Positions 24,127 to 37,083 of a DNA stretch of 64,000 nt are shown one piece after another. Numbering within the stretch: the first letter of the stretch is position 1; each line of letters opens with the position of its first letter. The notes beneath the pieces are model-generated. The model was not told the DNA's origin, ran no database searches, and was given only the letters and a program-made list of their open reading frames with translations. The stretch comes from Glaciozyma antarctica PI12 (taxonomy: Eukaryota; Basidiomycota; Microbotryomycetes; Kriegeriales; Camptobasidiaceae). Location of the stretch: positions 1 to 64,000 of the forward strand of contig KZ627154.1 in assembly GCA_002917775.1 (NCBI GenBank). The letters are read 5' to 3'. Position numbers and translations under genes: made by a program.

Positions 24127-24489
24127 ATGATCCCCCTTCGCACTCTCCTCCGCCCCGCCGCTCTGCGCGTACGTCCCTCCCTCTCCATGCCGTTCTCGCT
24201 CACCCTCGCTGATCCTCGGCCCCAGGTCCCCGCTCGCAAGGGCTACGCCACCACCTCCTCTCCCGGGGATAAGGACTACACGATGTACTACGTCGGCGGC
24301 GGAGGTACGCTTTGCTTCCTGGAGGCCTGGAGAGGGAGCTAACGCCGAGGTTACTTAGGGTTAGCTTTGCTCGGTCTGTGGTACTTTACGAGGGATCCGG
24401 TGCGCGGTGCTCCGTTGGCGAGGATGGGGCCGGAGCTGACCAGTACGCAGGAGGTCAAGGGCGAGATGAGGAAGGTCGCTAGCAAGTAG
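24127..24489 (+). CDS. Tiny mitochondrial single-pass membrane protein
   Basis: Three short exons spell an 83-residue protein missed by simple frame searches. Exon 1 MIPLRTLLRPAALR and the start of exon 2 VPARKGYATT form an Arg-rich mitochondrial presequence. A linker SSPGDKDYTMYYVGGGG leads into the membrane helix LALLGLWYF, and a charged tail ends EVKGEMRKVASK. Introns use GTACGT/CCCAG and GTACGC/CTTAG with consistent phases. I do not recognise the family; size and layout resemble accessory subunits or assembly proteins of inner-membrane complexes. It follows MIA40 by 290 bp on the same strand. Confidence 0.65.
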
Positions 24490-24736
24490 ACCAACCGTCT
24501 TCGCTACGCCGCCACTCGAGCGGGGAGCAGTCAGTTTGGAGTGGAACACGCTTGGATTCGTCGCTTGGATCAGCTCGGAGGCGGTGTTGAGGAACATCGT
24601 GAGAGAGAGAACTCCGAAAGCTGCTCGTCGTCGTCGAAACCAGCGAACGACTCCGAGGGCTTTCTGCTCTCCCACTCTCATCACTCCCCAAGCTCCTCAC
24701 GTAAATGCAAATGCGACGAGCGCGAATTAAGTGCCA

Positions 24737-26857
24737 CTAGACCTTCTTCCCCACCTCCTCCGCCTCCTTAAAGTCCCCAAACTCCTCGACGTCAAACACT
24801 CTCCCATCTCCTAACCGATCCACCTCATCCAGCTCCAGATCATCCGCCCCCTGCCCCGGCCTCTCACTATCCAGCACCGAATCCCCCTCCCCAAGCTGCT
24901 GTACCCCCTTCTGCTTCCTCCTCTCACTCCGGCTCATCTCCCCCGGCGCCTGCGCGTCCTTCCCTCCAAACATGCCGCCGAGCCAGCCTTGTTTCGAGGC
25001 AAGTTTCTCCTCGGTAGGGGAGAGGGGAGCGGCGGAGGGGTCGTCGCCTTCGCCGTGGAGGATCGAGGGAGCTCGGGCTCGGGTGGCGGGCTTCTTGAAG
25101 GAGAGGAGGGCGACGCCGCCGATGAGGACGGCGATGGAGGCCCAAATGCAGAGGAAGACCCAGAGGGGGTAGCTGTGTCTTTTGTGTTAGCAGGTTGGCG
25201 AAGCGGGAGGAGAGGAGGGCGCACGTGTGGAACTCGTCGAGGTAGACGAGCGAGTTGATGAATCCGCAGGTCGTGTAGGTTGCGAAGAAGAGGGGTACGG
25301 TAAACGTCGAGTCGTAGCACTTTAGCGAAGCAGTCAGGCAGTCTGCGGAGGGAGTGTTAGCACGAGGACTCTGGGAGGTAGGAGGCACGTACATATTTGC
25401 GAGACGGCTGCGACGATGAGGAGGATGACGATGACCCAGCTGAGTGGGCTACTAAACTGGTTCGCCTCGTTGGGATCCGTCTTGTTGATCGCACTCGTCA
25501 CAAGCTGCGTACGCACGAACACGATCAGCACCTCCCTCCATTCTTCGCCCGCCGAACGCACCTTGACCGCCGACTTCGCAAATACGAGCGTCTGTCCCGC
25601 GAGCAAACCTCCCGTGATACTCCAGCACAATCCCGCCGTCTTGCGTATCGTCGAATCGGGTTTACTCTGCGCCCACTTCTCGATAACCCTCTTGACGCCC
25701 TTCCTCAACCCCGCATGCGCTCTCCGCGCGCGCACCCACGCTCCCTTGGCCTTATCCACGAATCCTTCTCCTCCTACGTTCCTCCTACCGCCTCCCAACA
25801 TCCCCTCGATATCCGGATCGATTTCCGGATCCCTCTCGCTCGTGCTCCACCCTCCCCATGCATACCTCGTGCACAATCGCGCTCATCCAGAAGCACCACG
25901 CCGTCGTCACCTCCAAGCACGTGAGGTACGCAATCCAATCCCCTCGTCCCCAGATCTCCTTGAGCAGGGAGCAGCGAGAGGTTCGACTCCTTGTCGAACG
26001 CGTCGTCGTGCGTTCGCGCGTTGCCGAAGAGGACGACCCCAATCACGCCGAGGACGATGATGAGGGTGCCGATGATGTCGGTACGGACTACGGGAGTGCC
26101 AACGAGGAGGTAGGCGCTGCGAAGGGTTAGCTAGAAATAGGGAGGCGGAGGGGAGGACGCACAAGATGAAGTTGAAGATGAGGGAGGTGGAGCCAAGAGG
26201 AGCGACGTATTCTGCGCGCGCAAGGTTAGCTTTCGAGCAAGCTGCTATTTCTCGCGAGTACGAACCTGCACGGAGGTACTCGAGTGCCAGAGTCGAGCCC
26301 ACCAGCTGACTCGCGACGTAGAGCGTCAGGCCCAGCCACCACAGCCCGCGTTTCCAGTCTGGTCGGCGGCAGGAAGGGGGTAGAGCTTCTTGCCGAGTAA
26401 AGTCGAGCTTGGTGATGTTAAGTCCTAAGGCGTTGACGACCGAAGCTGTGCTGAGAGTTAGGAGCTGCCTCGAGAGTCGAGAGGAGGAGGGATGAGGGAA
26501 TGCTCACCTCCCAGAGTGATGAAGAGGCCGATGACAAAGTCTATGGCGCTGTACGTTTATAGAGTCAGCCAGTTGAGCTAGAGAGGATCGAGTAGACCTG
26601 GGTGAGCTGCCTGTGTACTCCGCCCTGAAGACGCAGGAGGGCTGGTCGTCCTTCCTCCTCCTCGCTCCTGAAACCAAGCAGCCTTTCTGTGCTCCCGCAA
26701 GCATTCTCCCCACTCCCAGTGTGTGATCCCTTGCCCGTGCCTCTTCCCCAAGCCCGCAGATCCTTCGATAGAACGCCGAGGGAGCTCCCCTCCCGGGTCA
26801 ACCAGCTCCAACGTACCTGTACTCCTTGTAGCTGAACAGATCCCCCTCGTCCTGCAT
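24737..26857 (-). CDS. NIPA-type magnesium transporter
   Basis: Membrane protein of the NIPA/Mg_trans_NIPA family (eight or nine helices), which moves Mg2+ and is related to drug/metabolite transporters. Exon 1 is only 13 codons (MQDEGDLFSYKEY) and joins across a 268 nt intron to SAIDFVIGLFITLGASVVNALGLN, a typical first helix ending in the family NALGLNxxKL motif. Later blocks: YVAPLGSTSLIFNFIL, GTPVVRTDIIGTLIIVLGV, GGLLAGQTLVFAKSAVK, FATYTTCGFINSLVYLDEF. The C-terminal tail is long, hydrophilic and acidic, ending EEFGDFKEAEEVGKKV. Cytosolic loops are extended relative to short NIPAs. Convergent with the small mitochondrial gene. Confidence 0.88.
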
Positions 26858-27258
26858 GATACTTTGCGCTTCCTACGAACGGCGTGCAAGTTACGAGGGC
26901 GAGAGGAGGCGGCGTTCCTCTGGGATGACGCGGGGAGGGAGGCGGTGGCTCGTTTCGGAGCTGGGGAGTGGCTAGAGAGGCGGGCTGATGGCGGTGGGTA
27001 GCGCCTTAGGTTGTTTCCGAGGGCGTGTCGAGTGAGGACTTGGGCGATGAGGGAGGAAGGGAAGAAACAGGGCTGTGGACGAAAGCGTTTCGGAGTCGAC
27101 GAGATCCAACGCCGAGGAGGGCGCAGACTTCTTCGTCCTCTGGTCTTGCCTCGCTATAGAGAGCAGCAGCACAGCGCACTCGTCCTGACCGTGCGAGAAT
27201 AAGATGACAATGCAGCGACGACGACGACGAGACTAAATAAGTGGTCCTTGCCCGACAA
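26858..27258. other. Intergenic region, nothing recognised
   Basis: About 400 bp between the NIPA start and the PP5 stop (both on the minus strand): probably the NIPA promoter and PP5 3' region. No gene seen. Confidence 0.4.
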
Positions 27259-29926
27259 TCATAGCCCGAACCCTCCTCCAGCGTACGCCATGGCCTTGAT
27301 AGGCGGGTGCGGCTGTTCGCTGAACGTCGTAAAGTTCATATCCCCACTATCGTCAATCGTCGCAAACGCAGCGAGGTTGCCGACTTGGTCGACCTGTTCG
27401 CGCGCAAGTCAGCGATGTTCAAGGGAGCGAGAGGGAGGACGCACGTAGTTGGGCGCGGAGAAGACGGTAATGCAGAGTCCGTTGTGCTCGACCGAGTACC
27501 CGCCTTGTCGGACTTCGTGACTGCGAATAACGGCCGTGACCTCGTTGACCTCCGTCCATCTCCTCGTAACGTCGGGTCCGAAGCCAATCCCAACTCCCTG
27601 CGCGCACACAGCCCATCAGCACTCTCCCACTCCGCAGGAAAACGAAGAACGCACCCGCTTGCTAGGCCCTCGTCCCGACATATCCTGAGGATCGGTCCAC
27701 AGCATCTCGCACATGAGCCCATCGTGGCCCGGTTGCTTCTGCCCGACCCGATCGATCTTCTTGATATCCGCGAGCAAGACGTCCTCGCGACTGAAAAGGC
27801 CTCCGTGAACGACAAAGTACCGCTTGACGCCGCGGAAGAGGGTGGGGTTCTTGGGGTTGGGAGCGGCGTCGGAGCGAGGGGGTTCGCTGGCCGTGATGAG
27901 GGTTGCGAGAGGGACTGCATCGTGTGGGGGTGAGCGAGTTCGTAGGCGAGGGGAGGACTGGACGCACGCGCGGTAAAGACCTCTTCGAAAAGCTTGTAGG
28001 TGAGCTCGGAGTACTTCTTCTTCGTCTCGCCCTCGAAGCCGTACACCTGCGTCACGGATCAGCTTCGTTCCCCTCCTTCCGCGATACACGAACTCACCTT
28101 GTTCATATCCGCCGTCTCGTGGTTCCCGCGGTTGAGGAAGACCTTGCGAGGATACAGCCCTGCTCGTCTCGTCAGCCACGATCGCTCATCTCAAACTCGG
28201 AGCGGACTCACACTTGTACGCGAACAGCACGATAACAATCTCAGTACTCCAGGACCCCCGATCGACGAAATCTCCGTTGAACAACAGCGTGTGCGTCGGC
28301 GACGGCTTCCCCGTCAACGAAAGCAGATGAATAAAGTCGTAGAACTGCCCGTGGGTATCGCCGATCCTGTCTCCCCATCCCCATCAGCTCCACACCTTGT
28401 CAATCCCGCAAACGACGACTCACACATCGATCGTCTCCCCCTCCGGTACCCGCACATCGACCAGCGAAGGCTCCTCCAGCAACACCGTTTGCGCACCGAG
28501 GATGATCTCCCATGCGATCCGCCGAGGAAGGACCTTGCCCTCCCTGAACCATTCGATGAGAGCTTCGACGAACTCAACCGTTGGAAGTCCGTCCGAGAGG
28601 CGGGGGCCGGTGTAGGAGGCTTCGATAGGGGAGACGCCGTTCGCTAGTTGAGTCTTGACCTGCGCGCGGGGTCAGCGAGGCGCTGCGGAAGGACACGAGG
28701 GACGAACGCTGATGGAGGTGGGGATATCGTCTTTGGAACTGATGGCGGCTTCGAATTGTAGTCGTCCTTCTGAGCTTCTGAGTCGCGTCGAACTGGGCCT
28801 TGCCGGCGACGTTCTTCGGGTCCAATTTTAGAAGCTGCGTTGCGAGTTAACCCGAGTACAGCTGGATACAGAGCGCGTGCGCACCTGCTTGAGATCCACG
28901 AGCGCAGCTTTGGGCTTCATGATCGCGAGGTTGGCAGTCGCTCGGCGGAAGTACGCCTTGACAAACTTGGGATCCAGCTCAATCGCTCTCGCTGTATCCT
29001 TGTTAGCTCCCTCCCATCCTAGCGAAAGAAAGGCGACCCACAAGCATCCGCAATCGCCAGTCCGTACTCCTCCAGCTTGAGCCGCACAGCCGCGCGGTTG
29101 CTCCAGACGACGGCGTCAAAAGGGTTCTTGTTCAGAGAGGCGGTGTAGAGGTCGAGGGAAGGGCGGTATTTTGAAGCTGCACGCGGGGGTGAGTGGGTTT
29201 CGACAGGGAGCGAGGGGGCGACGCACTGGTGAAGAGCGCGTTGGCGTCGCTCTTGATTCGTAAGGCGTGCTGCAGGGAGATTAGTGTTAGCTTTGCCTCG
29301 CTGATACAGGGTGCAAAAGCAGCTCTAGGCCGTGGTACAGAGCTCCAGCACCAAGTCGCGTGCCTGCTCCCCTCTCCTCTCCAGCTCGACTCGATCAAGG
29401 AATAACCAAGGGTCGAAGCGGCTGAGCGGCTGAACCACGCGTGCTAATGAGCTCAGCTCCTACAAGGCACCGTATCCTTCTCAGTCCTAGCTCCTCACGA
29501 TCCAGGATGGAGCGCAACGAGCTAGCTAGCATACCGCCGAGCGTCCTCCTCCTTCCCCAACCCCAGCCTGCCCCCCTCTCCAGCTCCTCCAGCTCGATCA
29601 CACACTCCAACTCCATCCCAGAGCCCAAGCACACCGTCCACGCAAGCCCACCCCCTCGCGCCACTCACCTGTTTGTCCTCATCGCTAACTTCCTCCAGAC
29701 TCTCCGCCCTCACACCCCCCTCCCCACCTCCGACGCTCGTCCCATCGATACTCGGATCCGGCGCGTGTCCCGATAGCGGCGCCACGTACTCTGAGTCACT
29801 GTCGCTCTCGCCGTAGTCCGAGGTCGAGGAGGAGGAGGAGTGGTGCTCGTGGTGGCTCAGCTCGGCGAGGTTGGGGAGAGCGCTGGTGGGTGAGTCAGAG
29901 TCGGTAGGGCTGAAAAGGGAGGGCAT
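27259..29926 (-). CDS. PPT1: Serine/threonine protein phosphatase 5 (PPT1)
   Basis: A PPP-family phosphatase with N-terminal TPRs that bind Hsp90. After an acidic Ser/Asp-rich leader ([14 protein letters not shown]...), the TPR domain begins [17 protein letters not shown] and runs through [19 protein letters not shown] and [20 protein letters not shown]. The catalytic domain shows all metal and phosphate motifs: [35 protein letters not shown] and SAPNY. It ends [11 protein letters not shown], the usual PP5 terminus. Intron 1 is 399 nt and the others are short. The acidic leader is longer than in animal PP5. Only 134 bp separate its start from the stop of the next minus-strand gene. Confidence 0.95.
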
Positions 29927-30060
29927 CGTTCCCAGAGCTGTAGGGAGGAAGGGAAGGAGGTCGTCTGCCGTCGTCGCCGAGTTTTTCTTTCTCGGGCCCC
30001 CACCGTTGTCTTCACGTCTTCCTCTCAATGGCCAGCTCGACAACCCGCTCCAAGTCCAGC

Positions 30061-33000
30061 TCAAGCGTACTCCCCCCATTCCATCCCCATTCCCGCCTCT
30101 CCACCACCCTCCCCATCTCCAACATACAGATCCGCCCACGGCTCCGTCAAACTGACGTCCATCCAGCTCTGTCCCTGAAATCCCTCGTACGCCCTCGCCG
30201 CCGCTGCCGCTCCTTCCTCCGTACTAGTAGTATGGGATGGAACGCCGTAGTCGTTGAATTGGTACTGGGAGAGGAAGGCGTTCGGAGTTGGAGGAGGAGC
30301 GAGGGAGAGGGTGGAGGGGAAGAAGGGCGTGTAGGACGGGATGGGATTGAGAGGGTCGTAGGCTTCGGCAGTAGGAGGTGGAGCGGCGTCGTAAGGGAAG
30401 GTGAGGTCGGCGGAGGGGTTGTGGGGTTGTGGTGTGGGCGCGGGGACGGAATCGAGGATTTCTGCAAAGGTCGTTAGCGAAGCTATTCGAGGGAAAGTGT
30501 ACGAGAGAGGAAGAGCGCAGAGGGGAGAGTGACACGTGAGGAGAAGTGAGGGAGAGGAGAAACGCGTACCTAGGAATGGTCCAGGATTTGGTCGTCGGCC
30601 AGCGACGAGCTCGTGCACACGCTTCACAGCAAGCGGGGTATAAAACGACGCGAGCCGCATCGCCTGCGTGAACCTACTCCCCTCGTCAGCTCCGATCCTC
30701 ACTGCAAAGTTGGCGCACTCACCAATCAAGCTCCTGCTCCGTAACCTCGTACTCGGCCGACGGAGGGCCTCCCCGATCTCCGACTCGCTGCAGTGCGAGT
30801 GTCGTCCAGTTCGGCAGGTAGTTGAGCTCGACGGCGAGGTGGTAGACGAGATGTTTGTCGCGCGAGGAGAGGTAGAGCTGCGAGGAGGTCAGCTTCGTTC
30901 ATCCCGCTTGTCGGAAGAGCGGCCTACATGGGCGTAGAAGCTGCAAAAATTGATCAGCTACCTCCAAGGATGTTTGAGAATGCAAAGGAACTCACGAAAG
31001 CAACTTGACACACTTGCGAACCCTCAACTCCGACTCGGCCACGAGCTGCCACCTCATCTCGTTCCCTCCCTCCATCTCCTCCGGCCCCAACCTCAGCAAA
31101 TACCGATGCATGAGCAGCACGAGCTCGATCAACCTCGTATCCGTCCTCACCCCCAACAGCACATAATGATCCACCGCCCCCAAATCCCCCTCCAGCTCCT
31201 CCGGCACATAATCAATCCTCACGAGCACCTGCTGCAGCTTCTGCACCGACGAATGAACATGATCCAAATACTCCCACACCGTTTGAACCTCCTTCAAGCC
31301 CGCCCCACTCCTCCGCCCCGTCGAGATGATCGCAAACACGCGCTGGCACGCTGCAACCCAGCACGCTGCGATCTCGAGGCTCGATTGAATATCCTCGTGC
31401 GAGAGGCGTGAGGAGGATGCGAAGAGGGGCGCGAGAGTCGAGCCGAGGTCTTCGTGCGCGAAGTCGGGGATGCGAACCGAGGTGCTGGTGAAGTAGTCGG
31501 CGAGCTCGGTGCGGGCGATGAGGCAGGGTCGGGAGGAGATGGCGGAGATATTTGAGTCGTTCTCCTGTGCTTGGGGCGTTAGCGGGGGAGGAGGGGGAGG
31601 GATGGAGACGAACGAAGAGCGTTGGGCCGGTGGCGCGCTTGAAAGCTGCGCTCTCGTCGGCGCTGAGATCGTGCTGAAGGTCCTGGAACATGCCTAGAGC
31701 GATGCGAATGACCATACGACATCGCTCCAGATTCGTCTCATCTGCTGCAGAGCGGGTTCGATCAGCTCCATCCCCTCCACCACAGCGCACACTCACTGCT
31801 CAACAGCTGCGTCAAAGCGACGAGGCTCTCCAGGTGCTCCGTCGAGGACTCGTGCAGCATTCGATGTCGGTAGCACAGGTCCATCGCGACGTTCATCAGA
31901 GCGCGACATGCTCTCTCGCGGCGAATCCCAGCGGTCGCCATGAGTTCGGAGGAGGTGATGCAGGCTTGATCGGTGGGGTCGACGCCGGCTACGCCGAGCA
32001 GAGCCTACGGTCCAGGTCAGTAGATATGGAGAGGAATGTGAGAGGGGACGAACGGAATGGGGAGAGGATCGGGCGCCGAGGGTGCAGAGAATCGCCACTG
32101 CGACCTGCGAGAGAGTGAGCGAGGAACGCGAAAAGAAGGGAGATGCGCACCTTGGCAGCCGGATTTAGCGACTGGACATTATCCTTGTAGTACGGTATCC
32201 GATCCTTCAGCAGTTGATATGCAGGGAGACGGAAGCAGCATGAAAAGGCGGAGGCTTCGCGCTCGTCAGCTCCTCGTTCCCCTCGCAAAGGACGAACGTA
32301 CCATCGATCAAATGCCGCGTCAGGCTCATTGCCATCGCTGGTAATGCCAAACGCCAGTTGAGGGACCCCGGACCGATGTTGGAGTTGTTGAGGAGCGAGG
32401 TAAGGAAGAATTGGAAGAGAGTCGAGTGCTGCTCGTTGTTTGCGTCGTTCATGATAGAGGAATGCACGAGAATGGGTAGGTCGTCGAGCATCATTGGTGT
32501 TGGATCAGGAAGGGCAAGGTCGTCGGCGCCAGAGGGAGGAGTCGAATTGGCCGAGGAGGCGAGGGAGAGCTCTTGTTCTAGTGAGGCTAGGAGGGCGATT
32601 AGCTACGCCACGGAGGGTCGCATAGGACCGTACAAATCTTGGACTCCAATCTCCTGATCCGAGCATCGTCTGCGCCTACGAGCGAGTCGTCCCTGCGAGC
32701 GAGCCATCAGCTGCAACCACCATCACTCGCCAGCGCAAGAGCAACGCACACTGTCACATCCTCATCGTACTCGCACTTCTCGTCCCTCTTCCTACACCGT
32801 TTGCACGTAGGCCAGTCCCTATCGCACCGCACCTGCACCTCGCTCAGCTCCCCTCATCAAAAGCACGAGAACGACCGCGCACCTTCCGCAGCCTACATCT
32901 CAAGCAGCTCTTATCTGTCAACCGCACCTCCTTCTTGCCCCTCTTGGGCTCCTTCCCACTCATAGAGAAGAGCTTCCCCTCTTCCCCACTGCTTGGCCCA

Positions 33001-33086
33001 CGCTGGATAGACCCGCCTGCGCCACTCTCGGGCGAGGTCTGGCCTGGGCTGGTGTTGGAGGACTGCCGGCGGGATTCGAGCTGCAT
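30061..33086 (-). CDS. Zn2Cys6 transcription factor 1
   Basis: A fungal binuclear zinc-cluster regulator. The DNA-binding domain reads CLRCRLRK, then after a 50 nt intron (32833-32882) VRCDRDWPTCKRCRKRDEKCE, with all six cysteines. A large regulatory region follows with SLNWRLALPAMAMSLTRHLI, AILCTLGARSSPHS, ESLVALTQLL, ALGMFQDLQHDL and a Pro/Ala-rich acidic C-terminus ending GMGMEWGEYA. The blocks match the factor at 48.5 kb one by one, so the two are paralogues. The first ATG in frame before the zinc cluster is at 33086 (MQLESRRQSS); the frame stays open upstream, so an extra 5' exon is possible. It diverges from purine nucleoside phosphorylase, 284 bp away. Target genes are unknown. Confidence 0.85.
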
Positions 33087-33370
33087 GGATTCGAGGTCTG
33101 GAGGGCTAGGAGAGGCGGTGGAGTAGGGGAGGGAGTGCGTGGGTACCGAGAGCACGTTCGGCGCCTCAGACAAGGCGTCCAAGTCCCATTGTGCCTTGGC
33201 TTGAGCGCTCGAGCGTGGTCGGTTCCCAAGGCGGACCAGGTCGGAGCTGGGTGGGGTTGTTGAGGTACAACCAGAGTGTTAGGCGTGAGCCAAAGGGAGC
33301 TGGAGGTCGACGCGCGCCCAAGTACAAAAACAGAAGCGCTCGCTCTTCCTCCGCTCCTCCCCCCGCCAAA

Positions 33371-34747
33371 ATGCAAGCAGTAGACGTGACCGCCCTGCCC
33401 AGAGTGGCTGACCCTCTACCTTCGCCTACTCACGCTCCCTCGCTCGACGCCCTCACAACTGGCTACACCCAGGCGCTGATTGACGTCCGCTCGCGCCTCC
33501 CCAAGGAGCTTCGTACGCCCAAGGTCGGCATCGTGTGCGGGAGTGGACTGCAGGGACTGGCGGAGCTGCTGCAGGATCGCGTGGAGGTGCCATATGGTCA
33601 GATCGAGGGCTTCGGTGAGAGCACAGGTAAGTCGCGGCTGAGGCTGCCGCGGGGGAGGAGCTAAGCTCTATGACACGCAGTGATGGGCCACCAGTCGACT
33701 TTGGCGTTTGGGTTCTTGGGGCGAACCAGGGTGCCGGTCGTGTGCCAGCTGGGAAGGTGCGTAGCTCTCCTACGGACGAGAGAGAGGAGCTGACGCGTGT
33801 GAGCAGGTTCCACGCGTACGAGGGCTTCGCACTCGAGCAAGTGGCCTACCCTATGAGAATCATGAAGCTGCTGGGCATTCAAGTGGCCATTATCACGAAC
33901 GCGGCGGGAGGACTCGACCCTGAGATGGAAGTCGGAACGGTAGTCGTGCTGCAGGATCATATCTCTCTCCCTTCCCTCGTGAGTTCTTCCTCCTGCCTGC
34001 CGATTTCTTCCTCCTGCCTGCCGAACTGACAAGAAGCTGACCCTTACCGCGACAGACGAGCATGAACCCGCTCATTGGCCGCAATCGCGACACCCTCGGC
34101 CCTCGCTTCCCTCCCATGTCCGATGGTGCGTTCACCCTCTCCCTCCCAGCTATCCATCTGACACCTCGCAGCCTACGATTTCGACCTCCGCAAGCATGCT
34201 TTCCGCGCGGCCAAATCTCTCGGTTTCGCCCCCGGCACGCTCAGGGAAGGAATCTACGCTTGGGTGCGTCCCCGCTCTCCCCGTTCCTTCGCCGGAACTG
34301 ACTCGCAAGATAGGTCGCAGGACCAACGTACGAGACTCGTGCAGAGCAGAGGTTCCTCCGCGCTGCTGGTGCGGACGTCGTTGGCATGAGTACGGTTCCA
34401 GAGGTGATTGCTGCGAGGCACGCCGTGAGTTCGCCCCCACTTCGTCTCCTAGCCTCGCTGACTTTGAGCTCAGGGGATTCGCGTACTGGTCCTCTCCCTC
34501 GTCACCAACATCGTCGTCAACCACCCCTACGAATCCGCCGAAGCGGCCGTTCAAGCCGAGGAGAACGGTGTCGTGGATGAGAAGCCGCACGTCGAGGAGG
34601 TTGCGAATCACCAGGAGGTGAGCTTTGGCACATTTGGGCGTGGTGTTCGTGCTGATGCGGTGTCGGCAGGTCTTGGACGTCAGCGCGAAGAGGGCGGACG
34701 ATATTCGCGCGCTCGTGGAGCGAGTCGTCGAGAGCGTCTTTGCTTAG
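33371..34747 (+). CDS. PNP1: Purine nucleoside phosphorylase
   Basis: Cleaves inosine/guanosine with phosphate to base and ribose-1-phosphate (purine salvage). Spliced blocks follow the trimeric PNP family: [45 protein letters not shown] (the HxYEG phosphate site), [39 protein letters not shown] with the substrate-binding Glu, [15 protein letters not shown] and [11 protein letters not shown]. The C-terminus ends [13 protein letters not shown]. About seven short introns. The start ATG at 33371 follows a CCGCCAAA leader. Length (about 320 residues) is normal. Confidence 0.95.
33984..34024 (+). repeat. Two-copy 20 bp tandem repeat in a PNP intron
   Basis: The unit TTCTTCCTCCTGCCTGCCGA occurs twice, at 33984-34003 and 34005-34024, one base apart, inside an intron. 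A recent small duplication; probably no functional weight. Confidence 0.85.
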
Positions 34748-35061
34748 ATCTCTTTCGGTTCGGTAGAGGGGATGTATAGTATTGCAGCGACGTATTTGAG
34801 CATTCGGCGTTCCTTCCGTCCACGTCGTTCGACCTCGACTGCTTGGGAGGGAGGAGTTGGGTTTGACTTGGCGGGTTTGAGCTCGCTCTTCGCCGTTTCT
34901 CTGGACGCGATCCAATCCGCATGACTGTATCCCCCTCGAAGTAAGTCAACGACGAATGTGAGAAGGACAAGTCAAAAGGAACGCTGTGTACGGACTCTGA
35001 ACGCGTGGGGAACTGCCCTCGAGGCCCTTTCGACCTTCTCCCTCTCACCTTTGTCGAAACG
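34748..35061. other. Intergenic region, nothing recognised
   Basis: 314 bp between the PNP stop and the annexin A start, same strand. No gene or repeat seen. Confidence 0.4.
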
Positions 35062-37083
35062 ATGAGCTACAAACAGCAACCTCCTCCGCCTCCAGGCCAA
35101 TATCAGCAGCAATACGCGCCGCCCAGCGCACCTCCCCCAGGAGCCTGTGAGTCCAACCAGGCCACGCACCTCCTCCGTACTGAGATCGCGCGTAGACGGC
35201 GCTCCTTCACAGCCCTACGGCCAACCCGCGTACGGCGCACCTCCTCAGCAAGGCTACGCTCCTCCAGCAGGGCAGTATCCGCCTCCAGGCCAACCAGGCT
35301 GTTCGTCTCCAACCCCGCACGCGCCCCGCTCCAGCTGATCCACCCACGCAGATCCTCAACAGCAATACGCTCCTCCTCCCACGGGCCAGTATCCGCCTCC
35401 TGTAGGCCAATACCCTCCTCCTACCGGCCAATACCCTCCTCCTGGCCAGTACGCTCCTCCGCCGGGGGGTCAGCACGCACCTCCTCCTCCAGCTTCGTAT
35501 GGAGCTCCTCAATCCTACGCTCCTCCTCCTCTTCAAGGCTACCCCACTGCACCCCAAGGCTACCCCACGGCACCCCAAGGCTACTCCCAACTTCCTTTCG
35601 CCCAAGGCTACCCCGCCCCTCCGACCGCGTACGGAGCTCCCCAGTCGGCCTACGGAGCTCCCCAGCCTGCGTACGGAGCTCCTCAGCCTGCGTACGGACA
35701 GCCCGCGGCGTATCCTCAGCAGCAGCTCGCTCCAGTCGTCCCGAGGACGTACCTCGGAGCGCAGGTTCACCCGAGCGAGAACCCGCTGCTCCCAGTGCAC
35801 GAGCGGACGAAGGAGAACGTCAGCGTGGATGGGTACGATCCTACAAAGGATGTTGAGACGATCAAGAAGGCTACGAAGGTGCGTTCGCTCGCTGGTCGTG
35901 CCGGACTGAGCTGACGCGGTCGCGACAGGGATTCGGGACGAACGAAGGCCTCATCACTTCGACACTTGTTCCTCTCACAGCTGTGAGGCTGCCGCCACTC
36001 GCGTACGCCTACAAAGCTCGACACGGCGCGTCGTTGTACGACCTCCTCAAGAAGGAGCTAGGAGGGAATTACGAGACGCTCATCCTGCTCCTCATCAAGG
36101 GACCTCTGCTCGGCGACGTCGAGCTGATTAACAAAGCCTGCCTCGGCGCAGGGACGAACGAGGTACGTTCATTCTCCTTCCTCTCCGAATCGCCGCTGAC
36201 GCCCCCCGCAGATCCTCCTGAACGACCTCATCATCTGTCGCCCTCCCTCCTCTCTCGAGCTCCTCCGCGCCGCCTACCTCGCTCAAACGCGCACCTCCCT
36301 CGATTCGACCGTCCTCTCCGAGCTAAGCTTCAAGACGAAAGCGGCTTTCACCGTCGCGCTACTGGGGGAATGGCGAGACCAGCCTGATGGAGGGAGGAGT
36401 GCCGGAGCTGCGGTCGGAGGGTTCGGAGAAGCGCAGGAGGGGGTGCTTAATACTTTGATGGTGGAGGAGGATATTCGAACGCTCTCGAAGGCGATCAAGG
36501 CGACTCAGTTCGGGGAGACGACGGTCGACGAGACGTTGTTGTGCGTGCCTTCCCTCTTTGTTTTTTCGCGGGTGGAGCTGACGAGTACGCAGGTCTTCGA
36601 TCGTGTTTGCGAGGTCGCCGTTGCATCTTCATCACCTCCAGATCGCGTACCTCCAAGCGCGCAAGATCCCGCTCACGCGACAAGTCAAGCGACACATCAC
36701 GGGACATCTCCGGGATGCATTACTCTACGCGCTCGAGGGTGGGAAGAAGGACACGACTGGTTGCTGTGAGTTCTTCTCGGCGATGGAGAGGAGGAGAGCT
36801 GATGCGGTGCGCAGGGAGGGACGCCAAGATGCTCGAAAAGACGATGGCGGGTATGGGAACGAAGGATGACCTCCTCATCATTCGGTACGTCCTTTCCTGA
36901 CGTGCGCTCTGTGTAGCTGACGAGGAACGCAGGCTCGTTCGAGCGCATTGGGACAAGCAGCGTTTCCGACAGGTTCAGACGGCGTACCAGACCAAGTATG
37001 GAAAGACGCTCACGAGCGCGGTGATGAAGGAGACGAGTGGGGATTATCGGGATGGGTTGATGGCGTTGATCAATGCTCTCTGA
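35062..37083 (+). CDS. Annexin A (Pro/Gln/Tyr-rich N-terminus)
   Basis: A calcium- and phospholipid-binding annexin. The N-terminal third is a disordered prion-like tail of Tyr/Pro/Gln/Gly with tandem units (GYPTAPQ, AYGAPQ, GQYPPP), as in annexin A7/A11. After the border (ENVSVDGYDPTKDVETIKKA) come the annexin repeats, seen as GFGTNEGLITSTLV, LLKKELGGNYETLILLLIKG, KACLGAGTNE and LLNDLIICRPP; repeat 3 is SFKTKAAFTVALLGEW and VDETLL; repeat 4 is MAGMGTKDDLLIIRLVRAHW ending KETSGDYRDGLMALINAL. GxGT calcium loops are kept in repeats 1, 2 and 4. A paralogue lies in opposite orientation at 44-46.6 kb. Confidence 0.93.
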
